From Coleofasciculus sp. LEGE 07092 (GTDB lineage Bacteria > Cyanobacteriota > Cyanobacteriia > Cyanobacteriales > Coleofasciculaceae), in the NCBI RefSeq assembly GCF_015207375.1, contig NZ_JADEWY010000005.1, positions 22,799 to 86,798 on the forward strand: a stretch of 64,000 bases of DNA. The letters are read 5' to 3'. How positions within the stretch are numbered: position 1 is the stretch's first letter; each line of letters begins with the position of its first letter. Both the position numbers and the translations under genes were made by a program. This document shows positions 1-8,621 of the stretch, piece after piece. The notes under the pieces are model-generated. The model was not told the DNA's origin. It did no database searches and worked only from the letters and a program-made list of their open reading frames with translations.

Positions 1-876
1 GAACGCTTGCCGCCTGAAGAGGTGGTGAAGGTACTCAACCTGTATCTGGGGCACATGGCAGATATCATTACCCAGTACCAGGGAACCATTGATGAGTTTA
101 TGGGGGATGGGATTTTAGTGTTGTTTGGTGCTCCTACCCTCAGAGATGATGATGCCCAACGAGCGATCGCTTGTGCAGTTGCCATGCAGTTAGCCATGGT
201 ATCTGTGAATCAGGAGATGAAGCGATTAGATTTGCCATTTTTAAAAATGGGAATTGGCATCAACACGGGTGAAGTGGTTGTGGGAAATCTGGGATCGACA
301 ACACGAACCAAATACGGTGTAGTTGGCAGTCAAGTGAACCTGGCTTATCGTATCGAATCCTATACCACTGAAGGTCAAATTTTTATCTCTGAGTCTACTT
401 TAGACGCTGTTGGGCAAACTGTAAAAATTGAGGGGGAGAAGCAGGTTCAACCAAAAGGAATCAAGGAACCCATTACCATTTATGAGGTGGGTGGAATTGG
501 GGAACCTTTTAATCTGATTTTGCCCAAAGAAGAAGAGGTATTCGTTGAGCTAGCCGCAGAAATTTCTATACACTATTCTGTTCTCGAGGACAAGCATATC
601 AGCAACACCCGCTTTGAGGGCAGTTTAACGAAACTTTCTACTAAAGGAGCTGAAGTGCGATCGCCGCATTCTGTTGCCCCCTTGAGTAATATCAAGCTAA
701 ATTTATTAAGCTCAAATAATCAATCTCAATTCAGTGAAGATATTTATGCTAAAGTGTCGGAAAAACCAACCTCTAACGAAAGCTTTTACATCCAATTTAC
801 ATCCTTACCACCTACGGTAGAAAGCATTCTGGAAAATCTCTATCAGTCTTCTCAAGTTGACATCTCCCTCGGTTAA
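1..876 (+). CDS. class III nucleotide cyclase, 3' part (5' end outside window)
   Basis: The open frame runs in from base 1, so the N-terminus (sensor domains and the first metal-binding Asp) is missing. Seen: the second metal motif DEFMGDGILVLFG, the TKYGVVGSQVNLAYRIES segment with the transition-state Asn and Arg of VNxAxR, and a C-terminal ~100 residues after FNLILPKEEE with a PilZ-like LSTKGAEV stretch. Class III cyclases convert ATP or GTP to the 3',5'-cyclic nucleotide as dimers. The two purine-selecting positions read Glu (DEFMGD) and Gly (YGVVG) instead of the Lys/Asp or Lys/Thr pair typical of adenylate cyclases, so GTP may be the substrate; this is inference. Family assignment is firm; the PilZ-like reading of the tail is weak. 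Confidence 0.9.
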   Translation, partial: ERLPPEEVVKVLNLYLGHMADIITQYQGTIDEFMGDGILVLFGAPTLRDDDAQRAIACAVAMQLAMVSVNQEMKRLDLPFLKMGIGINTGEVVVGNLGSTTRTKYGVVGSQVNLAYRIESYTTEGQIFISESTLDAVGQTVKIEGEKQVQPKGIKEPITIYEVGGIGEPFNLILPKEEEVFVELAAEISIHYSVLEDKHISNTRFEGSLTKLSTKGAEVRSPHSVAPLSNIKLNLLSSNNQSQFSEDIYAKVSEKPTSNESFYIQFTSLPPTVESILENLYQSSQVDISLG

Positions 877-966
877 AACACGAAGGATTCTAAGAGGATG
901 TGGCTACGGGGTCTAAAAGACGCCCTACGCCACACTCCTTACGATATGATTTGGTCAGACAACTGA

Positions 967-1146
967 TTACATCGTATCGTTGTGGGACTGCCAAATCTCC
1001 CCTTTAGAGTTAATGGTGCGGAGTTCTTTCCCGGTGCGACTGTCCCACAGTTTAATTGTCAGAACGTTACCGTAGTTATCGTAACTGCTGCTAGGGAAGG
1101 AGGGAAGGTTTGCCCGTTGGGACTGAATCTTGAGATAATCTTCTTC
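967..1146 (-). pseudogene. WD40-repeat remnant
   Basis: Read on the minus strand, this frame encodes one WD40 blade edge (LTIKLWDSRTGKELRTI) ending in a stop at 967-969. It is closed upstream by an in-frame stop at 1147-1149 and has no start codon. The wording matches the repeats of the intact WD40 gene at 60440-61798. I read it as the decayed tail of a WD40 gene, perhaps joined by frameshift to the zinc-ribbon frame just upstream (1151-1363). Confidence 0.6.
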
Positions 1147-1150
1147 TTAG

Positions 1151-1363
1151 TCAAGCTTTCGGCTGATTTCCGCAGACCAAGCAGGACTCCATCAGTATAA
1201 TTAAAGGCTGACCGCAATAGACGCATTTTCTCTCAAAAGAATTGCTCAGTTGCTCTTGAGGCAATTCCCGACACTTCAGGCACCCGAAAAACTCATCCCG
1301 GCTTTTAACGGCAAAGCAGCAGCATCCCGAGCATTTTTGTACTTTCCAAGTTACGTCGAGCAT
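1151..1363 (-). CDS. small Cys-rich zinc-ribbon-like protein, possibly a broken gene
   Basis: A 70-residue frame with four cysteine clusters (CSGCCC, CLKC, CVYC, CLVCGNQPK), the spacing of a double zinc ribbon. No convincing ribosome binding site precedes the ATG. The frame stops only a few bases before the WD40 remnant opens in a different frame on the same strand, so the two may be pieces of one frameshifted zinc-ribbon/WD gene. The function is not recognised. The rest of 877-1839 shows a hairpin after the cyclase gene (about 893-944) and a MITE-like repeat at 1557-1669. Confidence 0.4.
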   Translation of the reverse strand: MLDVTWKVQKCSGCCCFAVKSRDEFFGCLKCRELPQEQLSNSFERKCVYCGQPLIILMESCLVCGNQPKA

Positions 1364-1556
1364 TGATTATTAAGCAAACGGTAAATAAGCTGCCACCTAA
1401 ATGCCATCGATTGCGCTGATAAAGTCGCATTACTTCAGTCACTAAGGAGCAGACGGTGAATTCAGAGCCAAGAACGCAAAAACTTTCTCTCCGTTTTCTC
1501 ATCCACAAGAGGGAAGCAAGAAATTGAACGGGCGGGTTATTTTTGCTTTGGCTGAC

Positions 1557-1669
1557 TATATAGCGTTTTTCTATCGAGTGAGATACAAAGCCCTGGATTT
1601 CAGGGAGTCAAGAGTAGGCAGTAGGCAGAAAACTCGATGTACCTGACTGTAAAGAGGAATTGCTATATA
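1557..1669. repeat. MITE-like element, copy 1
   Basis: About 113 bp with inverted termini: TATATAGC at the left and GCTATATA at the right, with further imperfect pairing inward. It contains no coding capacity. Its ends resemble those of the elements at 21297-21406 and 50463-50610 (TATAGCGTTT-type termini), which points to a dispersed miniature inverted-repeat family. Confidence 0.5.
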
Positions 1670-1839
1670 AACTCCACTAGTTTGGCACAAGTTTTTATCA
1701 TCTACCATAGGGTAGATTTCTTTTAGTCCACTGGGGCAGACTCTTAATGTATTTTTTACGAGACTACTCCACAGATCGGGCTACCCTGTAGGGGAGATAA
1801 ACCCTACTACAACCTAAACAGAGTTCTGACGAGAGTTTT

Positions 1840-3288
1840 ATGACACAACCAAGCTTTGGCGTAATTGGTTTGGCAGTGATGGGAGAAAACCTGGCTCTTA
1901 ATGTTGAGAGTCGAGGATTTCCCGTAGCCGTTTACAACCGTACCGCCGCAAAAACCAAAGATTTTATGGCGGAGCGAGCTCCGGGCAAGAACGTTAAGGA
2001 TACTTATTCCGTTGAAGAATTCGTGCAAGCTCTAGCACGCCCCCGCAAAATTCTGGTAATGGTAAAGGCAGGCAAACCCGTTGACGCAGTTATCGATCAA
2101 CTCAAACCCCTGCTAGAACCCGGAGATATGATTATCGATGGCGGAAACTCTCTCTATGAAGATACCGAGCGACGTACCAAGGAGTTAGAAGCCACAGGAC
2201 TAGGTTTTGTGGGCATGGGTGTCAGTGGTGGCGAAGAAGGAGCGCTCCACGGCCCGAGCTTGATGCCAGGAGGAACTGATACGGCTTATAAGGAGTTAGA
2301 GCCAATTCTCACCAAGATTGCAGCTCAAGTCGATGATGGTCCTTGCGTCACTTACATCGGTCCCGGTGGTGCCGGTCATTATGTAAAGATGGTGCATAAC
2401 GGTATTGAGTATGGCGATATGCAACTCATTGCTGAAGCCTACGACTTACTCAAGAACGTCCTAGGACTTGATCACAACCAGCTTCATGAGGTGTTTGCCG
2501 AATGGAATACCACCGACGAGCTGAATTCGTTCTTAATTGAAATTACCGCCGATATTTTCAAGTACATTGACTCAGACACGAAGGGTTCCCTGGTAGAGTT
2601 GATTCTTGATTCTGCCGGACAAAAGGGAACGGGACGCTGGACGGTGGTAAGTTCTCTAGAGTTGGGTGTACCGATTCCGACGATGTACGCGGCGGTGAAT
2701 GCCCGTGTGATCTCGTCTTACAAGCAAGAACGGGTGGCTGCTGCCAAAGAGCTAACGGGACCAACGAGCAAGTTTGATGGGGATGCGAAGGCATTTGTCA
2801 ACAAAATTCGTGACGCCCTCTATTGCTCAAAGATGTGTTCCTACGCTCAGGGCATGGCATTGTTGAGTAAAGCGTCTGAGGAGTTTGGCTATAATCTGAA
2901 CTTGGCAGAAACGGCTCGGATTTGGAAAGGTGGGTGCATTATTCGTGCAGGCTTCCTGGATAAAATTAAGAATGCCTTCAACGAAAATCCCAAGCTACCC
3001 AACCTGCTGCTAGCGTCTGAGTTCAAGCAAAGTATTTTGGATCGGCAAGAGGCTTGGCGAGAGGTGCTGATAGTCGCGAATAAACTGGGGATTCCAGTTC
3101 CGGCGTTCAGTGCTTCCTTAGATTACTTCGACAGCTATCGACGGGAACGCTTGCCGCAAAACCTGACGCAAGCACAGCGTGATTATTTTGGTGCGCACAC
3201 TTACGAGCGAACCGATAAAGAGGGCGTCTTCCATACGGAATGGACTCAAACCGATAAAGAGTCGTTGCAACTTGGCACTACTGATTAG
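1840..3288 (+). CDS. gnd: 6-phosphogluconate dehydrogenase, decarboxylating
   Basis: Converts 6-phosphogluconate and NADP+ to ribulose 5-phosphate, CO2 and NADPH in the oxidative pentose phosphate pathway, the main route for night-time NADPH in cyanobacteria. At 482 residues it is full length. Seen: an N-terminal Rossmann motif (GVIGLAVMGENLALNV), the substrate segment GMGVSGGEEGALHGPS, and GAGHYVKMVHNGIEYGD with the catalytic Lys and Asn. The ATG at 1840 begins directly at the conserved N-terminus. The gene stands alone; a hairpin follows, then the CRISPR array. Identification is secure. Confidence 0.97.
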   Translation: MTQPSFGVIGLAVMGENLALNVESRGFPVAVYNRTAAKTKDFMAERAPGKNVKDTYSVEEFVQALARPRKILVMVKAGKPVDAVIDQLKPLLEPGDMIIDGGNSLYEDTERRTKELEATGLGFVGMGVSGGEEGALHGPSLMPGGTDTAYKELEPILTKIAAQVDDGPCVTYIGPGGAGHYVKMVHNGIEYGDMQLIAEAYDLLKNVLGLDHNQLHEVFAEWNTTDELNSFLIEITADIFKYIDSDTKGSLVELILDSAGQKGTGRWTVVSSLELGVPIPTMYAAVNARVISSYKQERVAAAKELTGPTSKFDGDAKAFVNKIRDALYCSKMCSYAQGMALLSKASEEFGYNLNLAETARIWKGGCIIRAGFLDKIKNAFNENPKLPNLLLASEFKQSILDRQEAWREVLIVANKLGIPVPAFSASLDYFDSYRRERLPQNLTQAQRDYFGAHTYERTDKEGVFHTEWTQTDKESLQLGTTD

Positions 3289-3311
3289 GGAGGGTTTTGC
3301 CCTTACCTTCT

Positions 3312-3343
3312 AACCCCCTCTCTCAATATTGGGAGAGGGGGTG
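3312..3343 (+). terminator. hairpin downstream of gnd
   Basis: ACCCCCTCTC pairs with GAGAGGGGGT across a short loop, about 25 bp after the gnd stop. There is no strong T-run, so termination efficiency is uncertain. It lies between gnd and the first CRISPR repeat. Confidence 0.55.
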
Positions 3344-3360
3344 TTCACTAGTGCAACTGA

Positions 3361-4620
3361 GTTTCAATCCCTGATAGGGATTATAGAGGATTGCGACATC
3401 CGCTACATCCTGAATGGCGTCCAAGTAAAAGGTTTCAATCCCTGATAGGGATTATAGAGGATTGCGACTTATACCTATCCTCACACCTGTTATTCAGAAG
3501 TAGGTTTCAATCCCTGATAGGGATTATAGAGGATTGCGACCTGGGGCTACCTCAAAAATTACCTCATGAGGATGTTTCAATCCCTGATAGGGATTATAGA
3601 GGATTGCGACCTTCATCAACTTGGCGATCACGGAAATAGATTGCTAAGTTTCAATCCCTGATAGGGATTATAGAGGATTGCGACTCATGCCGAACTACTG
3701 GCTGATCAGACCGAAGCTGTTTCAATCCCTGATAGGGATTATAGAGGATTGCGACCTAATGATAAATTACGACGCAGACTCTAGCCAAAAGTTTCAATCC
3801 CTGATAGGGATTATAGAGGATTGCGACTTACTAGTTTTATAGCACTTTTGCTACTTTTATAGGTTTCAATCCCTGATAGGGATTATAGAGGATTGCGACA
3901 TTTGGTTATTCGCCGCCATTGCAGAGTAGGCTGATACGTTTCAATCCCTGATAGGGATTATAGAGGATTGCGACTAAATTGCAGCAGTACTTCCCCAAGG
4001 AAAAGCACGGTTTCAATCCCTGATAGGGATTATAGAGGATTGCGACGTAGCTCAGTGGTAGAGCAGCTATTTAATAGTTGGTTTCAATCCCTGATAGGGA
4101 TTATAGAGGATTGCGACTTGGCTGTTTTGCCTCTCAGTTCGGGAAAAACCCGTTTCAATCCCTGATAGGGATTATAGAGGATTGCGACCAAAGGCTTGAG
4201 CAGGATTGCCATTGAGTTCGCAGTTTCAATCCCTGATAGGGATTATAGAGGATTGCGACAATCTTTAGGTAAAGTTCCTCATCAATGGGTTCTGTTTCAA
4301 TCCCTGATAGGGATTATAGAGGATTGCGACTAAAGGAAACTATCAGATGATGTTCCTGAAACTAGTTTCAATCCCTGATAGGGATTATAGAGGATTGCGA
4401 CCTTCCTGTCTCAAATTTTGAAATAATTGCCCCATTAGTTTCAATCCCTGATAGGGATTATAGAGGATTGCGACGGACGAAGCGTTCCGCTCATTGCAAG
4501 CCAGCTACCTGGGTTTCAATCCCTGATAGGGATTATAGAGGATTGCGACCATCGATCATCTTTCCGAAGAAGCCTCGGAGTTGGTTTCAATCCCTGATAG
4601 GGATTATAGAGGATTGCGAC
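3361..4620 (-). CRISPR. CRISPR array, 18 identical 37-nt repeats, 17 spacers
   Basis: Repeats begin GTTTCAATCCCTGATAGG and end GAGGATTGCGAC on the plus strand. Starts: 3361, 3432, 3504, 3574, 3648, 3719, 3791, 3863, 3938, 4010, 4081, 4152, 4223, 4294, 4365, 4438, 4513, 4584. Spacers are 33-38 nt and all differ. I saw no variation among repeats, including both ends. Each repeat holds the palindrome AATCCCT-GAT-AGGGATT. Read on the minus strand the repeat ends in ATTGAAAC, resembling the 8-nt 5' handle of known cyanobacterial crRNAs (for example ACTGAAAC in Synechocystis), so I infer right-to-left transcription; type III or I-D pairing is likely. No cas gene lies in this window. Spacer 10 (4047-4080) resembles part of a tRNA gene. 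Confidence 0.97.
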
Positions 4621-4984
4621 CGCAGGCATCCAGAACCCTTACCGTATTTAGTTTTCAAGGTGCGTTGGTGACAGTCTCCTCTCATAATAGCATTCCAGAG
4701 CCAAAGGTTGACAAGAGGAAATTTTTAAATCGGCTGAAATCCATTCATAGTAAGGCTTTCAGAAGCGGTGACACCCTCCTTTACAAGGTAAAGGCTGTAA
4801 ACCCTTATCCAATAAGGAATGTAGCCCGAAAATCCAAACAACTTCAGAAAACACCTACAGGTTGTCACCATCAAGGGAAAAAATCGAATTATCTCGCAAT
4901 TGCTCACCGCCAATTCTCTCCATTTTACCCTGGCAATAAGGACAAAGAGAGTAAAAGCTAACGCAAATACCTCTTCAAGTACTC
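4621..4984 (-). promoter_or_regulatory. probable CRISPR leader
   Basis: A 364-bp AT-rich stretch without a convincing gene between the last repeat and the Uma2 gene. The other side of the array has only 72 bp to gnd, and the repeat orientation (ATTGAAAC handle on the minus strand) also places the leader here. A motif GGTGACANNCTCCT occurs at 4667-4680 and again exactly 100 bp away at 4767-4780; these may be leader binding sites. No promoter was assigned with confidence. Confidence 0.55.
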
Positions 4985-5578
4985 TTATCCCTCACCCCGC
5001 CGCAGTCCTCGTGTAAATTCCCTTAATGCCTCAATTTTGGAAGCCATCATCAGACACCGAGATAGTAGGTTGATGTCCAATTGTGGCAGAACTTCTGAGC
5101 GCTCAATCCGCTCGTATTCTGACTTACGCAAATGGTAGAGCCTAAACACCCCATCTTCCCAAAGCCATACTTCAGGGACACCTAAAGCTTGATAGCGAGT
5201 CAACTTGCGTGAGCTGCCACTGGTAAAAATCACTTCAATCGAGAGATCGGGACGGGTCGCTGAGAAGCTCCCAATAGCAAAGGATTCATCAGCTTGTGCC
5301 GAAACCTCAAGTTCCTCTTTTTCTTGAGTACAGCTACCTAGTGGGTTAAATTCGAGTTCTTTCTCCAGAAAATACTGAACTAATAACGCCGTAATCATTC
5401 GGCTGATTGATTCGCAGTCTGGAGAAACTCTCAAGATCTCAACCTCTTCCTTGTAGTAACCCAGCCGTATCCCAGGTGAGTCGGCAAAGCTTTCCTGTAG
5501 TAGCTTGAACTGTTGCCAGTTCATTCCAGTGTGAATGAACTGTTGTGTTGTTGGCTTGTCTAGTGGTTTTGTGGTCAT
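4985..5578 (-). CDS. Uma2 family (DUF820) restriction-endonuclease-like protein
   Basis: 197 residues with the Uma2 signature: RPDLSIEVIFTSG, then YQALGVPEVWLWEDG, within a PD-(D/E)XK nuclease-like fold. The family is greatly expanded in cyanobacteria and its role is unproven; nuclease activity is predicted from the fold only. A short partly related protein is the decayed Uma2 gene at 44366-44975. The gene ends next to the CRISPR leader and reads towards it. ATG at 5578 is used; the product is of normal family length. Confidence 0.88.
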   Translation of the reverse strand: MTTKPLDKPTTQQFIHTGMNWQQFKLLQESFADSPGIRLGYYKEEVEILRVSPDCESISRMITALLVQYFLEKELEFNPLGSCTQEKEELEVSAQADESFAIGSFSATRPDLSIEVIFTSGSSRKLTRYQALGVPEVWLWEDGVFRLYHLRKSEYERIERSEVLPQLDINLLSRCLMMASKIEALREFTRGLRRGEG

Positions 5579-5679
5579 GGCGATCGCCTCTTAATCTGCC
5601 CTCTTAGGACTAACAAATGGCATCTAAACTTATGCCACAGACTACTAGTAGATTGCTAAAACCTTGTCAACAAGCTCTG

Positions 5680-7677
5680 TTATCGTTTGGTCTGGGCTGC
5701 TAGAAGCATACTCAGAGCGTATTCGTTATGCGGTTGAATTGCCAATGCTTTTTTGAGGGAGACAACGGCATCATCAAAGCGTTTTAGATCCATCAAGGCT
5801 TCGGCTTTGTTGACCCAAGCATCGACTGAATTGGGATTAAGAGCAGTAGCTTTGTCAAGGGCAGTAAGCGCTTTATCAGGATTCCCTAACAAAATGAGTG
5901 CGACTCCCTGGTTAATCCAGGCATCGGCAAAATCGGGATTGAGTGTTGTGGCTCGTTCGTAGAGCGCTAATGCTTCTTGGTGCTTTCCTTGCTGTTGCAG
6001 GGCAGAACCCTTACTCCACAGCGCCTCTGGGTAGTTTGGGTTAATGGCAAGTGCGCGATCGCAGGCGGTAATTGCTTCAGCAAAACGTTGCTGCGTGTTC
6101 AGATTGTAGCAGCGCTGCCACTGGGCGGCGGCGGCGGCTGCATCGACTTGGGGTTCAGGGGGAGGGGCAGCCGGTTTAGCAGGGGATGGTGCTGGAGAGG
6201 CTTGAGGGGCAGCAGGTTTATTTGACGTTGGTGGTGCTTGAGTACCAGGGGGTTTTTCTGAAGCTGAGGGGGTTTGGGTAGCCGCAGGTTGCTTTGGTGA
6301 TTGAGTCGTAGCCGATGTCGATGGGTTTGTATCCTTCGGCGTACTTTCAGCAACAGGACGTTCAGAGGGAGCTGGCTCGGACTCCTTATCCGTTTTTTCA
6401 GGGGTCTTTTCAAGGTTGGAACGATCAGTTGCAGGTGGCTTGGCTGACTCCGTAGAGCTGACAGCCGTCTGTTCGGCTGACGTTTTATCGGTAGGAGTTT
6501 GACTGACAAACTGGGAGAAGAAAAAAGTCCTAGCCAGCAAACCTCCTCCACCCACTGCGGCTAAAATAGCGATCGCGAATAAAGGCTTGAGGAAGCGTCT
6601 CTGGGCTGGTTCCGGTGCAGCAAGGGTTGGCGATGAACTCCCCGATGAGTGTGCAAAGTGGCGTTCCGTTGTGGGTGGGGCTGTGTTGCTAGCCGCAGGT
6701 TGAGGCTGAACTGGGGGGTTTGTCGGCACCCAAAAATGGGTCGATAAATCATCTGTCCCAGATGCCGTTGAGTCTGGGGTTTGAGCGGATGCGGGTAAGG
6801 ATAGTGCGATCGCTCCTGAGATACTCTGCAAGGCGTCCAACGCTGCTGCTGCTGTCTGGTAGCGAACGCGAAAGTCGTAACGCACCATCAGGTCAAGAAA
6901 TTCCGTCAGTTCAGGGTTAACTTGAGGTGCAAAATCGCGCCAGTTAATTTCTCCCGTTTCGGAATCTTCCCGTAGCAACTTGGGATGAAGTCCGGTTAGT
7001 GCCTGAATCCCAATGATACCCACGGCGTAAATATCGCTGCTAAAGCGAGGCTGTCCCCCTAACTGTTCTTTGGGAACGTAACCCTGAGTGCCAATTGAAA
7101 TAGTCAAGTCTGTTTTGCCAGATGAGGGATTGAGCAACTGCGTCGTAACTTGCTTGACCGCACCAAAGTCAATCAGTACAATTTTGTCATCTGAGGAGCG
7201 ACGCATCAGATTGGACGGTTTGATGTCGCGGTGAATGACATTCTGATCGTGAACGAAAGCCAGCACCTGGAGAACATCTTGCAGCAGGGCAATCGTCTGG
7301 CTTTCTGACCAAGGCTTACCATTCCGCAACTCTTTGGTGAGGGGGTTTCCGACAACCAACTCCTGAGCCAGATAAAATTCTTCATTCTCCTCAAAGTGGG
7401 CAAGCAGGCGGGGGATCTGGTCGTGGTTACCAAGTTGGTAGAGAACTCTAGCTTCTGTATCGAAAAGCCGTCTTGCCGTTTGCAGAAAGGCAGCATCATG
7501 GGTCTGAGGCTTGAGCTGCTTGACCACGCATTGGGGTCGATCTGGTAAATGCAAGTCTTCTGCCAGAAAGGTTTGACCAAACCCACCCGCTCCTAGCTGG
7601 CTGATAATTTTGTAGCGTCCGCCTAGGGGTTTCTCGGAGTTGGTCGGTTGAAATAGACGTAAAAGGTTCAATCCCAT
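5680..7677 (-). CDS. serine/threonine protein kinase with C-terminal TPR repeats
   Basis: A Hanks-type kinase of 665 residues. Seen in order: glycine-rich loop LGAGGFGQTF, VAIK-type lysine in CVVKQL, catalytic loop HRDIKPSN, metal-binding DFG in LIDFGAVKQV, activation segment GTQGYVPKEQ, kinase end near residue 285; a Pro/Ser-rich linker; one membrane helix near residues 365-385 (FAIAILAAVGGGGLLA); a long Pro/Thr/Ser/Ala-rich spacer; four TPR repeats to the C-terminus (ALAINPN, TTLNPD, TALNPN, LAIQPH). The TPRs probably lie on the far side of the membrane as a sensing or scaffold part. It is divergent from an FHA protein at 7976, a phosphothreonine-reading fold, so the two may act together; that is inference. 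Confidence 0.93.
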   Translation of the reverse strand: MGLNLLRLFQPTNSEKPLGGRYKIISQLGAGGFGQTFLAEDLHLPDRPQCVVKQLKPQTHDAAFLQTARRLFDTEARVLYQLGNHDQIPRLLAHFEENEEFYLAQELVVGNPLTKELRNGKPWSESQTIALLQDVLQVLAFVHDQNVIHRDIKPSNLMRRSSDDKIVLIDFGAVKQVTTQLLNPSSGKTDLTISIGTQGYVPKEQLGGQPRFSSDIYAVGIIGIQALTGLHPKLLREDSETGEINWRDFAPQVNPELTEFLDLMVRYDFRVRYQTAAAALDALQSISGAIALSLPASAQTPDSTASGTDDLSTHFWVPTNPPVQPQPAASNTAPPTTERHFAHSSGSSSPTLAAPEPAQRRFLKPLFAIAILAAVGGGGLLARTFFFSQFVSQTPTDKTSAEQTAVSSTESAKPPATDRSNLEKTPEKTDKESEPAPSERPVAESTPKDTNPSTSATTQSPKQPAATQTPSASEKPPGTQAPPTSNKPAAPQASPAPSPAKPAAPPPEPQVDAAAAAAQWQRCYNLNTQQRFAEAITACDRALAINPNYPEALWSKGSALQQQGKHQEALALYERATTLNPDFADAWINQGVALILLGNPDKALTALDKATALNPNSVDAWVNKAEALMDLKRFDDAVVSLKKALAIQPHNEYALSMLLAAQTKR

Positions 7678-7975
7678 GCCCTGCCCTTACTAGCTCATTA
7701 TTTTAACCGATTATTTTCGAGGAGGGGTTGTTGTCCTATCTACCCTACCGTCGTAATTATTTTTAACTATAGTATTGTTTGTAGTTACCCACTCCTATCG
7801 TCAATATTGCCAAGATTCTGAGTCCTTCGTCCCAGAGTTTTGACGTTAAAACTCCCGCTAGAGTTTCAGTTTCCTCCTAAGTTGGGAAAACGGTTATCAA
7901 ATCTGAAATAGCCAGATAACCCTAGTTTTTTGACTAAATAACGATGTCAGCCGGCGTTTTATATCCATTTGACTT

Positions 7976-8563
7976 ATGTACATTCAATTGAGGTGGGAAG
8001 ACCCAGAAACCGGGGAGGTAAAGCGATCGCTTTTGGTAGCGCCAATTGCTGTTGGTCGAGAAGCAGACCAGATGCCAGAACAGTGGGGAGGACGAGCTGT
8101 CTCGCGTCTAGAGTTAGTCCATCAGGAAATTTCTCGGTTTCACGCCCTGATTTCAGTGGAGAACAACAAGCTCTATGTTACCGACCAGCAGAGCGCCAAT
8201 GGCACCTTTCTCAACGGACGCCGAGTTCGACAAAGCACCCAGCCCTTTGGCAGTAAAGATACACTCCGCATCGGTCCTTATAAAATGACAGCAACACTGA
8301 TGGGGGAAAATGACCTTAATGCCACTGCTCAAAATCCCGATCAGTCGAATCTTTCACCACCCGTTAAATCACTTTCTAAGAACACCCTAATCGTTTGGAC
8401 AATTGGTGTGGGCGTGCTGCTATTGGCAGGTTTTGGGGCTTGGGCAGCATTCAGTGCCTTACTAGAGCAATCCCGTCCTCAGGTGCCAACGACTCCCACG
8501 CCTAAGACAAGTTACTTGAGGCAGGGAAGGGGAATGGGGGAGCTGGGGAAATTTAATTGCTAA
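7976..8563 (+). CDS. FHA domain membrane protein
   Basis: 195 residues. The N-terminal FHA domain (about 1-100) shows the phosphopeptide-binding residues: VGREAD, ISRFHALI and NGTFLNG. One membrane helix follows near residues 140-162 (IVWTIGVGVLLLAGFGAWAA), then a short Pro/Thr-rich tail. FHA domains bind phosphothreonine, and the divergent neighbour at 5680-7677 is a Ser/Thr kinase, so the two are a plausible signalling pair. The 298-bp divergent spacer (7678-7975) presumably carries both promoters; I could not fix them. The MscS-like gene follows 58 bp downstream on the same strand. Confidence 0.88.
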   Translation: MYIQLRWEDPETGEVKRSLLVAPIAVGREADQMPEQWGGRAVSRLELVHQEISRFHALISVENNKLYVTDQQSANGTFLNGRRVRQSTQPFGSKDTLRIGPYKMTATLMGENDLNATAQNPDQSNLSPPVKSLSKNTLIVWTIGVGVLLLAGFGAWAAFSALLEQSRPQVPTTPTPKTSYLRQGRGMGELGKFNC

Positions 8564-8621
8564 TTTATGGCTCGCTTACAACTTTTTAGCTCAATTATTA
8601 ACTTCTCCCAACTGCTGACTC

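Noticed and set aside
3391..4961. Several short plus-strand open frames across the CRISPR array and its right flank (3391-3639, 3968-4165, 4468-4671, 4581-4961)
   Set aside because: Their peptides are translations of the 37-nt repeat (FQSLIGIIEDCD, SIPDRDYRGLR) and spacers; not genes.
5977..6551. Pro/Arg/Leu-rich frames over the kinase linker
   Set aside because: Alternative frames of the low-complexity Pro/Ala/Ser linker of the kinase gene.
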